A stretch of 64,000 nt of DNA from Paraglomus occultum (Eukaryota > Glomeromycota > Glomeromycetes > Paraglomerales > Paraglomeraceae). The notes beneath the pieces are model-generated. The model searched no databases. It saw nothing but the letters and a program-made list of their open reading frames with translations, and was not told where the DNA came from. The translations under genes were made by a program, and so were the position numbers. Below are positions 47,694 to 59,928 of this stretch, piece by piece. Positions within the stretch are counted from its first letter, which is position 1. Every line of letters begins with the position of its first letter. The stretch spans positions 1 to 64,000 of the forward strand of contig CAJVPJ010000025.1 of the NCBI GenBank assembly GCA_910592205.1, read 5' to 3'.

Positions 47694-48958
47694 TAGATGG
47701 TGCCGCGACCTCCATAGCTATCCTTGCGGAACGTCTTGACCTTAACCTGGCCGTTTATACTATTCGAAACCGTTGTGAAAATTCAAAGTAACCAATCAGG
47801 AACTTGTATCCGCCAATTTTAATATAATAACGCCATCATTATCAATCCCATATTAATATTAATATTAATTGTCCGGAACAAAGTGAACTACTGATGAACG
47901 GACAACTCATGATAATGATAATAAACTTATACATCTTGTTAAACTTTATCATTCTGCAGTCATAGATTGTGAACAGATGTTTAATTAACAAGCAATGTTT
48001 GTATTTGTTCAAAGTTTACTATCAGTTTAATACAGCTGACGCTGCCTATACCGAACTGACTGGCTGGAGAATTTTAGTTCGTTATAACCAGAGCTTGCGT
48101 TATAACCGGATTTATTGATTAGGAAAAATCGGGTCTGGCGATTCTAGTTCGGTATATCCAGGTTCGGTAAAACTTTAAAGTCGTCTTTCACATGAACTTT
48201 TTCCACTAGCTATTTTCCATAATATTACTCTTCAAGATTAGAAATATCTGACTTCACTCCTCATTTATACGATTCATTTTCAAAGGTGCCCAGATGCTAT
48301 ATGCTGTACTGCCTTTCACCTCTTGGGGTAGATCTAGTTTGTTTTAACACGCTAGACAAATATTATTATAGTTGCGGTCGTTTTGGGAGATAATTAAATT
48401 CGTGTGATTTCTTATTCAGACTCAAAAAAGTCATTTAGGCGAATTTACACTTTCATTCTTTACCGTATTTTAAAAATATGTTAATTTATGAACTTTAATG
48501 AGCCATTAGAAAAATGGTAAAGAAAGTTTGGAGAAAGGAAGCTGATTAATTTATCACGTACTGTAGGTGTATTTACCGACAATAACAAGGTAAAGGGGGG
48601 TCTTACCTAACTTAGCTCACGTGTTATTATGGTAATTGTTCACTCAAGATTGAGTGCCAAGTTTTATGAGCGAACCTTTCTCATTTAATTATGCTACTCT
48701 CTATACAATGTAATTCCCGTACTCGTATTCAAATAACGATACTTACGACTAGAATAACAACAACAATTATCATATCGGAGAATTAAAGAGGAAATTCTTT
48801 ATTATAGTAAATATCGATTTGGTATTTTGACTAATCAGAGTTTCATCACATGTATAAAATTAATTACGTTCTCCTGGATATTGTTGCATTCATTGCTTAA
48901 GTCGTATTGCTTGTATATTGCTGTAGCGTACGATTTACGGTCCAATGGCCGTTTACCT
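47694..48958. other. Spacer with transposon-like terminal sequence
   Basis: No gene. It contains the pogo-like repeat at 48040-48180 and a CATATTAATATT cluster at 47850-47870. Confidence 0.5.
48040..48180. repeat. Possible pogo/Tigger-type DNA transposon terminus
   Basis: Two imperfect direct copies run CTGG(A/C)GA(A)TT..TAGTTCG(T/G)TATA(A/T)CCAG, about 60 bp apart, with further TTATAACC and TTCGGTA words. Repeated TTCGNTATAACC blocks are typical of subterminal regions of pogo-like elements. No transposase is nearby, so this would be a remnant or non-autonomous end. Confidence 0.45.
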
Positions 48959-51564
48959 TCATAATACTTTGTACAAAAAAAAAAGTCTATACAAAATGTA
49001 GAAGTGAATTAATTCGGAGCAATTAACTCTACAGCATAAACACGTTAAATTATTCCCTGGTTGACATTCGGCTGATGTATTGGCAGTACTTGCATTGCGA
49101 ATAAAATACCTCGCGATAAGCAGCAATACTTGCAGGCGACTCGACTTGCTGTTAGTCTTCAATTGGAAGTTACCTACCACATTTTCTACGCGAATAGTAA
49201 CTAGGAAACGGGAACCGTTGTGAGTCCGGAGCAATCAATAACGTCATCATCAATCACAATCATTGGTCGAGATCATGTGCCGCACAGAGAAATTCATGTG
49301 ATCGAATTTTTCACGGTGCGCAGACCCTTCGCTTTGCTCCGGACAATAAGTAAAGGCATTGGTCAATCCATGCAAATGTAAAATGGGGAATTTCAGCAAC
49401 GCAACCAACAATGCTTGTTTTTATATCTGCGAATTCGTGATGAATTACTCGATATCGATTATTAACGTCAGATAATTGTTTTCTTTAACTTAAATTTAAG
49501 TTGGCATTAGCGGATAAGGTTTACCATAAGTGATCAATCACGTAAGCCAACTACAAATCACGAAAGCAAGGCGCTCTATCTCTTTAGAGACGGATCCGAG
49601 TGGAAACCGTAACCGTTTCTTTTATCGTGACATTCTTTGTTTGACGGTTAGACATCGAGAAGTCTCTGCTACAAGGGTACTTCTTTCATAATCACATTTT
49701 ACTTTTGCCTGTGACCGTTGAGGCATGGAATTTGCTTGGGGGTAGTGTTCTATAAATAAATGACTTAAGAAGCCTGGTCTCTTGGAATATCCCTCGTTCA
49801 AACTTCCAACGTCGAACGTTTTAGTAAAGCGTGCCAAATACTTTGTATGGGAACTTGATATATTCAACTCATCCAATAAAATTTATCTTCCCACAGTCGT
49901 TGTGTACTAATCTTACCAAACCAAGATTTTATTTCAATTATAGTTAATCCCGGAGACAATTTTATTCAGCACGCTGTTTGCTATATATGGGCAAGCTTGG
50001 CATCAGTTAAAACTTTACACTGCGTATTTTTTTACACTGTCTTCATGATGGCGATTTGTTATCTCTTCGCGGGATTTGTTCTGTGCTATAGTTGTCATGT
50101 GTATGTTCTGCTTTACAATAAACTCTTTGCAGGCATGAGGAATATAATGTAAACTTTATTCTTTTTATAGATAAGTAGGTACATCGCGCTAAAGCATTTC
50201 CGACTTTATTTATATGCTTTAGCGCATTTGCGGTTACTTGACTTGATCAAAAATAGTAAACAAGCATTTAAAAAGCTGACGTATGATTATTTGACCTATT
50301 CGCTATTTCATATTGAAAGAACGGCTAATTTGCACCGCCTTTCTAGGCTGGAATTCTGAATTAACACTTGTTCACTAAAAATGAACTGATAGTGGCGACG
50401 GTAAATGGTGCTGCTTGACTTCTTTATCTAACAGCAAATGTACATAATCAGCTAGTATATCTTTTCGCTTATTTAAAAGGATAAAGATTGCATATGTTAG
50501 AGTGATAATCACGAAATTACAAATTTCTATTGATCAAAATAGGCCAATATGGTATAATTAGACATAATAACAACAAAACTATATTCTACGCTGGTGATAA
50601 ATCAAGAGTTTTTCTTTTTATCCCTACTATGCAGTCACCCTCTCGCCTACATATCACATCCATCACATAGCTACCCTTACCCCCACCCCCCTTTATAAAA
50701 ACCCACATACCCCAATTTACATCGAACACTCGGATTCTCACGCATTGACTATTCCTTCTTTGGTCGTACTATCACAGTCTAGAATGGTCTAAAATATTTT
50801 GTTACTCTTCGTTGGCAGCTTGTGCAACGATTGGATTTATTCGCTCAATATTTGGGGACGAGCGATTGTTCTAGGCTTCTGTGTGATAAAAGGTTATCCC
50901 GACTGCGGATGACAAATATATTTGTTTGATTACTGCGCATTAAATGTAAATCAAGAATGAAAGACTGTATCTGGTTACAATTATTGGTAAAGCTTTGGAA
51001 ATCGGGAGATCGGTTGGCGTTTTTAGATCATGTTTATTTTTGGCTTTTTGGGAGAGATCGTACTGAATGCTGATGTAATGTATTCGTACATGTGTAGCCT
51101 TTAGGTATCTTGTATATGTTTAACAATTACAAAGACATTAAGGCAAACGAAAAGTTAGCGGCTCTATATAGTAGTTGAGATCTATGGTACAATAAGACAA
51201 AAGCAAATTATGCAGGCGTTTTGTATTTGTGCGGACAAATTTAGTTATACAATTTTCATAATTATAGAAACCCCTAAAATTTTGACGAAAATTATGAATA
51301 CCAACTAAGTCTGCGATTATTCACTTGCACTCGACTTCTTACCCTTTCCGTGGCACTTTTGCTTGCTCTCTTGGTAAGTCCTCGTGGCTCTAGTGCCAGT
51401 ATTCACAGACAAGGCTGCACGATTACTAACGATTACTAACGATTATTGCTTTTTCAGTTACCTATTACATATTGAATTCAGAGAATATAACATGGCCAGG
51501 AAGACTTACGCTGGAGAATAGTTTATCTCCATTGCGACGGTTTGTCTCATAGACGAATTTGCCC
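48959..51564. other. Gene-poor spacer with an orphan core promoter
   Basis: No supported protein gene over 2.6 kb. A TATAAAA at 50694-50700 sits in a C-rich context (CCCCCACCCCCCTT just upstream), looking like a strong core promoter, but no open frame follows within 800 bp. Tandem ACGATTACTA units occur at 51419-51446. Confidence 0.45.
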
Positions 51565-51970
51565 TCAGCTGAGGCACTGGACGATCTCGACACTGCTATA
51601 GAACTCGAACCCGACGATACCTTTGCGCTCAACACACGCGGCAGGGTGTATTACATGATGGAATGCTGCGCGGATGCACTCGCAGATCTGGCTACAGCAC
51701 TCGCAGTCGTATTTACTACACGTTGAACAGATTCGAAGACGCACTCGTCGATTTAAACAAGCCATCGAACTCGAACCGAACGACACATCTGAGTGTTCAG
51801 AGTGCTGAATGTCGATTTGACTGGGATTTGAGGCAGGATCCTGAAAAACGTGTTTGCACTGTGAGATGTACAGATCGTTAAAGAGATTTGATGAGACGTT
51901 GGCAGAGTTGGACAAGACTCTTGAGATTGAACCGAACAATCAACTTGCATTGAAGAATAGAGGGCTTGTA
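51565..51970 (+). pseudogene. Tetratricopeptide-repeat (TPR) gene fragment
   Basis: Tandem TPR units are readable but in three different frames: AEALDDLDTAIELEPDDTFA and NTRGRVYYMM from 51568; YYTLNRFEDALVDLNK from about 51715; YRSLKRFDETLAELDKTLEI then EPNNQLALKNRG from 51869. The 34-residue spacing and IELEPN signature are those of TPR-rich proteins abundant in arbuscular mycorrhizal fungi, often fused to kinase domains. A TGA at 51724-51726 ends the first frame, and a frameshift follows LNK. No start codon or kinase part is found, so this is a detached, dead fragment. GC is higher than the flanks. Confidence 0.8.
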
Positions 51971-52174
51971 GAAACAACACAGGCTGTAATTTGTAATTTC
52001 GTTTTCGTTTTTTCCTTTTTCACATGTACAAGTCTCAAAAGTGTTATCAGTTTTACATAATAAACAGAGTTGGCAGACGAAACATAATGCGATAATATAT
52101 TGTCTGGGTTTTATTCGAGTAATCATGATCGAAAACGGCGCGCGCTCACTTCCCGCTTTGTGATAATATTAATA

Positions 52175-54463
52175 TTATGCTAATACGTGCATCTTCTCTG
52201 AAGACATTTCAGCAAGATGTTTTCTTGAAGTTTTTTGAGTGTCCTTTGGTGAGATATCTTTCCTATCTTCTGGAAAGATTTCTGATGGAAATCCAAAAAT
52301 ATGTTCCAAATGGTGACGGTCAATAACAAAAACAGGGTGGGTTACAGCAGCAGAGTTATCAGTCAGAAGAAGTGATGAAGATGTGACATACAAATAAATT
52401 GTATCTGTTGGTAGTTTCTTTTCTCCATTTTTGGTTTGACCTAAGGCCTCCATGCCACACAGCATTTTCTGTAAAAGTCTAATATAGTATCACATCCATT
52501 CTTATTAGGTTCAAACAAATCAAAGACATTACAGCTTCTGCCATCATAATAACTTCCTGATATTTGACCAAGTACAAGAATTAAAATTCCTTTTTCAGTG
52601 TAACCAACAAAATCTGTGGCTATGTGGCTAGTGGCCTCACTTATTGACCAGAAGGTCCTTTTTCAAGTTTTAAAGATTCTTCCTTGTCATAATCCTCCTG
52701 AAACAGAACTCGTTGAAACTCCAGAGAAATATACTTTTTTATATTCCTCTTTAGTATTAGATTCCTCATCTCAACATTAACTGTAGCACCTTCAGGTTGA
52801 AAATAAGAAAAGAAGGCAAGCTCCAGAGAAAACCACTTAATTTGAGAAAAGGATGCCTGTTTCAACCAAAAGCAATAATTGTAATTGGTTAAACAATGAG
52901 CATAAATTATTAATAAATTACAAAGACTTACCACTAATTTGAGAAGATGATTTCGTTGTTCAGTAAAAACTGCTATAACTGCATTCCTTGCCTGTTCACA
53001 AACCATTTCATTTTTGTGATTTACCAGACCAGTAGACTCAAATCCATCACCTACAACATTTGGCACATGTCCACCAATGATGAGACGTGCAGCATGTTGT
53101 AAGTCTCTTACTTTCTTTTCATTATTTAAGCACTCAACAATGCTCTGCACATGTGCTTTATAGTACTTTAGAGTAGCTTTATTATATTCTCTGACCACAT
53201 TCTCTGGAATATCCTTGGTTTGTGTTGGAGCACTATCATAATCAAAGGCAAGAAAATTAATAAGTTAAAAACAATTAAACAACATCAGTGAGAAAAAGTA
53301 ATAGTAAGCATACCATAAGTCAGCCCATATTTGAAAGAGGAAACTTAAATTTTGTGCCATATTAATATTTATTACCTGTTAACTTCTTGGCCTGCTCTTC
53401 AATTCATTGGAGATTTCTGAAGAAAAAATAAAACATGTTACAAGAACATAGAGGCAACCATTGAATCCTTATCTTTTTTTTTTAGAAATTTACCAATATT
53501 CAATCCAAAAAACCCTGCTAAATACTTAGCAAGTTTCCTCAATTCCATATCATTAAGTTGGTTTACTGTTGTATTCAGCTAATAGTCACCATCAGAAAAT
53601 TAATATCAGTCAGGGCTGAAGATATTGCAATGAGAAAGAGGCCCCTAGCAACCCTGAACAAACTAAAATTTCCAAAGACTTGTGCTATTGGATGATCTGC
53701 CACTTCATTGGTGCTTTCTTCTATGAATGCATTCCACTGGTCTATTGCAACCAATACTGGAATTCTGTTTGTAGGTTGAAAGGACAGTGAGAATAAACAA
53801 CAGATTATTTTTATGACACACAATACTTCTTACCTTTTGATTGTTTTACATATTTTAAAAAGAGACTTATAAGCTCATTGGAGTCCTCCTTGACATCTTC
53901 TTTGTATTTTCTAAATTTATCCAGGATTCCCAAAGCATTTTTAGCTGCATAGTCAGCATCAGCAACTTCTTCTAAAATGTTCTTTGTCACTTCCATCTGA
54001 ACATCAAAGAAAACAGTTAAAGCACTTTCTATCATTACAGTATCCATTAATTCCTTGGTTATGAGACCAAAAACACTGTCATTAGCAATTTTGAGCAAAG
54101 TATGGAGTATAAGAACAGACAACTTACCTTTAGGAATGTAAAGGACTATCCAACGATTTTTCTGGCTTTCCAAACAGCATAAAGTGTGACACATGTTTTG
54201 CCCGCACCTGCAGGTCCTTCAACATATGTTTTTCCTGACGTATAATAACCTTCTCTCAGAAATACATTAATTTCGTCCATTTCATGGCGATAAAGGAGCT
54301 TCAGTTCTCCACCCTTTGAAATATTGAACAAGTCATTGCCGAGAGGTTCTGGTATCTCCCCCAGGTGTTCCTGTGTTATAGTTACCCACTCTGGTGGGTT
54401 TTCATTATTTAGTTGAGTGTTAGAAATTGGCAAAGGTTGTGTCACTGGATCTGACTCGGCCAT
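52175..54463 (-). pseudogene. P-loop (DAP3-like) ATPase of a lineage-expanded effector-like family, one-base break
   Basis: The ATG at 54463 begins MAESDPVTQPLPISNTQLNN. Next comes an ATPase domain with ELKLLYRHEMDEINVFLREG, Walker A EGPAGAGKT, WIVLYIPK, and Walker B-like VLVAIDQWNAF (about 53750-53720) followed by RVARGLFLIAISSALTD. The DQWNAF box resembles the VD-NAF motif of mitochondrial DAP3 and related P-loop domains found with Crinkler-type proteins. Later exons give MELRKLAKYLAGFFGLNIG, KKVRDLQHAARLIIGG, and a C-terminal part with HPVFVIDRHHLEHIFGFPSE. The frame breaks once at an A-run (54157-54161) between Walker A and WIVLYIP; one missing A would explain it. Other exons look open with plausible GT-AG introns, though some stops near 52620 and 53400 need transcript evidence. 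No Crinkler header is attached. Confidence 0.6.
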
Positions 54464-55063
54464 TTCTTGCTGAATGTGTGTGGGAAGGAAAAAAGATTTG
54501 CATGAAAATAAAAACAAAGTCACGATCATCGATCGGCTGCGGCAAAAAAACTCAGCCCCAAATTGATTATAAAGAAGCGTCTTTTGAGAGCGGTTTAGAT
54601 ATTCTTTTACAGTTTTTGAGATACACAAGAGAGAACTAAACGGTGAATAGTTCTGACTTGAACAACTTCTATTATCACTATTTTGTTTATTAGAGCAACA
54701 GTTTTCGAGAAAAGAGGGAAGGAAGATTTTCGTAATTAGTACATATGTACGTAAATGGGTAAAGCGAGAGGACAATAGTTTCCCTTATACGCTTTGAAAT
54801 ACAACTTGCCGTTACAACAACAGCCATGAGTTTACGTAAATACCAACTGTCTTGGCTGTCAGTAATATGTAACAGTTACATTAACATGTATGCTTCCCAT
54901 TGCACAGTATCTTACGACAACAAGTTGCGTTATTAGTCATGCAGAGACGTGAAGAAACGGGTGCTACTGACTAAATTCTTTCATAGTGACCTTCATAATA
55001 TGATAGCGTATTGAGAAATTGGGACGTAATGGTATATGCTGTATGAAATGACGATTAGCTTGT

Positions 55064-55310
55064 CGAAGACGCGAAATCAATTTTCGTCATCAATCCAACG
55101 ACCAATATTAAGTACGCATAAACGGCTGGCTTGATTCTTCGAACACGCGAAATCAATTTTTGTCGTCAAGAGCTCATTAATAACAAGAATCCAATGCTCA
55201 CACGTACGTTAACATAACTGTTACCAATGTATGTGCAAAAAATTGACACATAATATTAAGTACAATTTGAATATGCATAAAACGGATGGCTTGATATCAT
55301 TATAGACGAA
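55064..55310. repeat. Diverged interspersed direct repeats
   Basis: CGAA(G/C)ACGCGAAATCAATTTT occurs at 55064 and 55140, about 76 bp apart, and AATATTAAGTAC...AAACGG(C/A)TGGCTTGAT occurs at about 55105 and 55253. The copies differ by substitutions and an insertion. Confidence 0.7.
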
Positions 55311-55375
55311 TATTATATGCACGCACTCAGTTCAGCACCGATTAAGAAATGGGTTTTCTGTAATTCTAGATTCGC

Positions 55376-55559
55376 ATAACATTCTTAGGTTATCTGAGAA
55401 ACAAACAATTGAATATACCGAAAAACTAATATTGCGGAAAACCGATAACTCGCAAAATCGATACTTTATAACATTCTTAGGTTATCTGAGAAACAAATAA
55501 TTGAATATACCGAAAAACTAATATTGCGGAAAACAGATAACTCGCAAAATCGATACTTT
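55376..55559. repeat. Two 92-bp tandem copies
   Basis: 55376-55467 and 55468-55559 are direct copies differing at only about three positions. Each contains ATATACCGAAAAACTAATAT and AACTCGCAAAATCGATAC. High identity implies a recent duplication. Its TATACCG words resemble the pogo-like terminus at 48.1 kb. Confidence 0.9.
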
Positions 55560-55828
55560 TTTTTCCATTCCCGAAACATCTATGAATTAGTCAGCCGCTG
55601 CAAACCGCAATTTTGGGGATGTGTTATAAGAGGTATTTGGGGGATCTAATAGTGTCATCTTTAACTATCCATTTTTTTATAGTAGACGCAAGCAGTATGA
55701 ACATGGAATACACGGAAATTCGGCAAAGTCATTGTTAGTGGGATAGATATGAAATATGGGCCACAACGGTGCGACTAATACTATAAAAAAAAAGCTAATT
55801 TCCCAACCACAATAGGCAATTTTGAGCA

Positions 55829-55864
55829 AATGTTCACTTTGTCTAGTTTTGTTGTAGTCTGCCC
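55829..55864 (+). repeat. Dispersed repeat copy C
   Basis: Matches copy A at 23227-23259 with about five differences (GTTCACTTTGTCTAGTTTTG here). The coding signature is lost. Confidence 0.6.
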
Positions 55865-58800
55865 TAATTATACGTCCCATTAAACAAAGCGCAATAAAAT
55901 TTTTTTACATACTGGATCTCGTAATCATCTCACACCACTGTTGTTATCGTGTTTATGTGATTAATACAATCTAAATCGTCCAAAACGAACAATATCTTAA
56001 ATTGATAACAATTACTTATTAGTAATACAGGATTTCTCACGCTAAACACGAGATGATGTGTTGACAACTGTTGATAGAATTCGTTATATCCACACGTAAT
56101 TAACGACATATGAAGAGCGTCATGATGGAATATGTGAGAAGAGCTAAGGCGTATTTGGTTTTATTCATTACCCGTCTGTTTGCTCGCAACGCTACAATTC
56201 TTCGCACGACTTGTACGATTCACAAAACTTGGCAAACACTAAACTGGTTCGCCTGCTTTTAAAATCATGACAAATAAAACTCGATAGTATTTTGTTCCGA
56301 TTCAAAGAGCCAGCCCCGTGAGGGATAATAATAGTACCTGCCTGCCTGGTATGCGCTATTTATCGTTAGTTTTATTAACTCGCTGTCTGCTAATTTATCG
56401 TTGCTATTTTGTTACTGGTCTCGGTGAATTATAGTGAGGCTTATATAATCAAGCAACAAAATCTCGCTTGTTCTGTTACTCTTGTCTGTCGAACAAACAA
56501 AAACAAACGGATAGTTGTGTCGAACAATAGGGCCAGATCGAATATTTTGTGTTGTAGTCACGTGTGAGAAGTAGAAGCTACTTTTACTGGTTTGGGTTAA
56601 AATAGTCTTATACACCTGGGGATACACTGTAATTAGCCTGAACAAATAAAAATTTATGCTTAAGACTATATTGTAATTTGTAATTGTTCACTCAAATGCC
56701 GCGTACAGGGTGTGAGAATAACCCCAAAATATTCGCGGCGTATGGATTACAAAAGCAAACTACTAGCCGATTGATGAACACCTTTTCTCAAGTGAATTGA
56801 CAACACTAATATTATTGATTCATGCAGATCGTAAAATAAACCAGCTATAATCACTTACTATAAATCATATCACATACTCGGGAGATCACATTTTACTATC
56901 CACTTGCGCATCATCACCTTCTCCACTCTGAGTCATCCCTCTTCCCCCACCCCCCTTTTTTAATTAACGTTCGATATTCCCTCCCTCGTCTTTTCCATCC
57001 CTACCCCACCCCTTTCAACCGAACATTTACCCTTGCTACGATCATCTTTTCTTACGCCCATCGGACCATCCGTCTCGGCTATAATTTTTGACGTATATGT
57101 CGTTTTCTTATCTGGCCCAAAAGTGCTTGGGAGATGAAAAATCGATAAAATTAATTAATTGCAGCATTCGTCACAACGATTTTACATTGGTTGTTGAGTT
57201 CATCGTGATTTGACTTGGGCTTTGCCCGAGAAGATTCTCTGTACGACGAGAATGCGGCAGAGAATGTCCTGGCCCCGCCTGGACACAGTAGACAATAAAG
57301 AAGCGAAACTCTACGCCTGGACACAAGATGATAGATCTTTCCATGCGCAAAGCCCAGTTCATGTGCTACTTAAAGAAATGTGTGAATGTGAAGGGGGGGG
57401 GGGACAAAGATTTGATCTCACAATTCTAAATTAAGTTTATATTTGTGTGAATGAAATGAAATGAGCGTAAATTCGGTAGAGAAAGAAAACCTTATCGTTC
57501 CGATTCTGCGTCAATCAAACTTTTTGTATTACATGTAGAAGATGCGCATCCCCGTGCATTATTTCTAAGTAATAGATTTCCCCACCCCCTTATCATTAAC
57601 ATTAACATGTGCCATTTCAAGGATGAAAAGAGCGAAAAACCCTTTAATCTGTTCCTTTAAGCAATGAATGACAATCGACTTCCCAAATATAATAAGGATT
57701 TGCGGATATTAAAATATACCTCTATTTACGTTGCATCAAAATGTTGTGCATTGGAAACCTAATCACCCGTTTATTAAATATTACCATATTTGAATCGAGC
57801 CGAGTTTGGTCCATTTGCGGCTCACTCTTCCGTCTACACGGATATAACATTTCCCAACCATTTATACGTTTGGCATTATTGACGCAGTGTATGTAATCGT
57901 TCGCAACGGCTTGGGATTCAATTTATTCCATCACGGAAGACTCCGTTTTACAAAAACTTAATTAATTACCTAATTAAGAAGCTCTAATAAGCTCAGGAAG
58001 CAATATTTGTCAAACGGCGTTCAACATTTTATACTTGCCCCAAAAGAGAGTGGTCTGATCATTAACCGTTTTGCACATTCGCTTAAAAAACGGAACGGCG
58101 GTTAGATAACAATGTATTAACATGACTCACATAAACAAAAGACCCAAACGCCGCCAGTCTATCCCCGATTCCTCGATCTCTTCAGCCCAGCCAAGAGTCA
58201 ACGTCGACATACCGAGTCACCTGATCTGTGACGCGAAACGAAAAACTATCGTTATGGAAAGTGTTCAACTTTTGTTTTACCAAGCAAACATGGAATTTCA
58301 GTGATAACAATCACTATATTAAGAGTCTCAAAAACATGCACACAAAGAAAACCCAAGCCAAACAAAAAAAGTAAACTCGGGTTTTTCAACAAGAGAATGC
58401 AATGCAAGCCTGCCCGGGTAACCGCGCTTTTTAACCACGACTTTTGCATTAATATCTTGACGCTAAAAAGTCTTAAATGGTCTGGGATTACCCATGGGAA
58501 ACCCGAGTTTTCTTTTTTTGATGGGGTTTCCAAAGATAAAAAGATAACATTTTCCCAAAGCACATTTAATCACATTGCAACATGTGATCTCAAAATAATA
58601 CGGTTTGTTCAACGAGCTTATCGTGGAATAGGAAACATGCACCAATCGATGTGGGGCGTGCAGATAACTGATATCACCTATCAACAATGACGCCTCATTG
58701 CGGCAAAAAGGAATAATTAAGAGGGGTAAAGTTATTATTTGCTATCATATAGCATAGATGTACTATTAATGAGCAGTCATAAGGTCAATCGTTATGCGGA

Positions 58801-59356
58801 TAAAGGTCATTTGATCCTCTCTAATCGCGGGTTTACTCCTGAACAGCTAATAATTTAACAGCGAGTGTGAGCATTTTGGGTGGCGAGATAAGGCAAACGA
58901 TCACACATATCAATAGATTATTAATTAGTTTGCTTTGTTAAAACTTATTTATATTAACTGATTTCACATCCTCAATTTTTAACTCTTATTGTTATTATCT
59001 ACTATTTAACATCGTTTCTTATTGCACAGCACATAATCTTAGACAAGGATTTGGGGGGTTGACTTTTTTCTCGTAAGGTGTCGAAATATAATCTATTATT
59101 CAGATATAATACACATTAAGAAATAAAATAAAATAAAATAACAAATAATATAACGAGAAGATGATGAAATTTGAATCTACAAATTTATCGAGAAAGAAAA
59201 AGAAGGGGGGGGGGGGACTCGAGTATTTACAACGAACCATAGCCTTGAATCATCGAGACTCAAGCTCGGACATTACATGCATGAGAGTGGATGAGTATTA
59301 TAAAGTAGTGGAATGAAGACACAGTTTCGAACAGCGAGTCATCATTAGAAGGATCA

Positions 59357-59928
59357 TCAGGCTTTTGCTGATACGCGTTCTAATTCACTCCGCACTGATT
59401 CTAACGTTGCCGGTTTTGCCAAGAAACCGTTCTAATTGAAAAAAACAAGAGGGGAAACGAGTTGGTGAGTGAGCGAATTCCAAGAAGAATAAATCATTGA
59501 CACGGATCGTGCGAGTCAGTCTCTGAATCACTCACCATTCCACAATCGAAAAATCTTTGAGATTTTTTATTAGTAGTATAAGCAATTATGGGTATCTTTC
59601 TATTTGTTTCCAATATTGCCGTTTCCTTTCTTATCACGACGGAAGTCTCAAACCCGTCTAATCCAGGCATATCAATGTCCATGAATATTAAATCATACGT
59701 ATCCCTCTTCAACACTTTTAATCCTTCCGCTCCAGATTCTAAACACGTGACACTGTGCCCGAACTCTCTTTCGAGCATTTTGGATAGTATCTTACCAGTT
59801 ACTTGATTGTCGTCTATGACGAGTGATTTTATGGGTGTAAAGGAGGAGACGGAAGACGAAGAGGTAGAGGAGCAAACAGCTCGATGAGACTCGGGCAGTA
59901 CTTTTGGTGTGGAAACTGTTGCAGTCAT
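59357..59928 (-). CDS. Stand-alone receiver-domain response regulator
   Basis: CheY-like phosphoacceptor protein of a phosphorelay. Exons 59928-59536 and 59431-59357 (phase 0) give 155 residues. The receiver fold shows SLVIDDNQVTGKIL (acidic pair), YDLIFMDIDMPGLDGFE (phosphoacceptor Asp in MDID), IPIIAYTTNKK (conserved Thr), and across the intron CGM then NGFLAKPATLESV, with the conserved Lys. Without this splice the Lys would be missing, so the intron is well supported. No histidine kinase, transcription-factor or other output domain is attached, so it may act like a shuttle or a free regulator. The N-terminus is Ser/Thr-rich. The frame stays open upstream through a CAA (poly-Gln) repeat but without an ATG before 59928, so I start there. 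Confidence 0.85.

Larger units (their letters stand above)
54464..59356. other. Gene-poor spacer with tandem repeats
   Basis: Nearly 4.9 kb without a convincing gene. It includes divergent and near-perfect tandem repeats (55064-55310 and 55376-55559), dispersed repeat copy C (55829-55864), C-rich promoter-like sequence at 56945-57015, and poly-G at 57393-57402 and near 59203-59215. The opposite-strand frames at 57171-57434 and 58252-58690 overlap each other and lack domains. Confidence 0.5.

Noticed and set aside
57171..57434. Overlapping opposite-strand frames with a small hairpin (ATTCTCTG/CAGAGAAT) and repeated GCCTGGACACA
   Set aside because: Considered as a structured RNA, but the stem is short and no known RNA family fits.
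58252..58690. Two overlapping frames of over 100 codons on opposite strands
   Set aside because: Neither has a domain or splice support; a short inverted AAACTCGGGTTT pair nearby is too small to matter.
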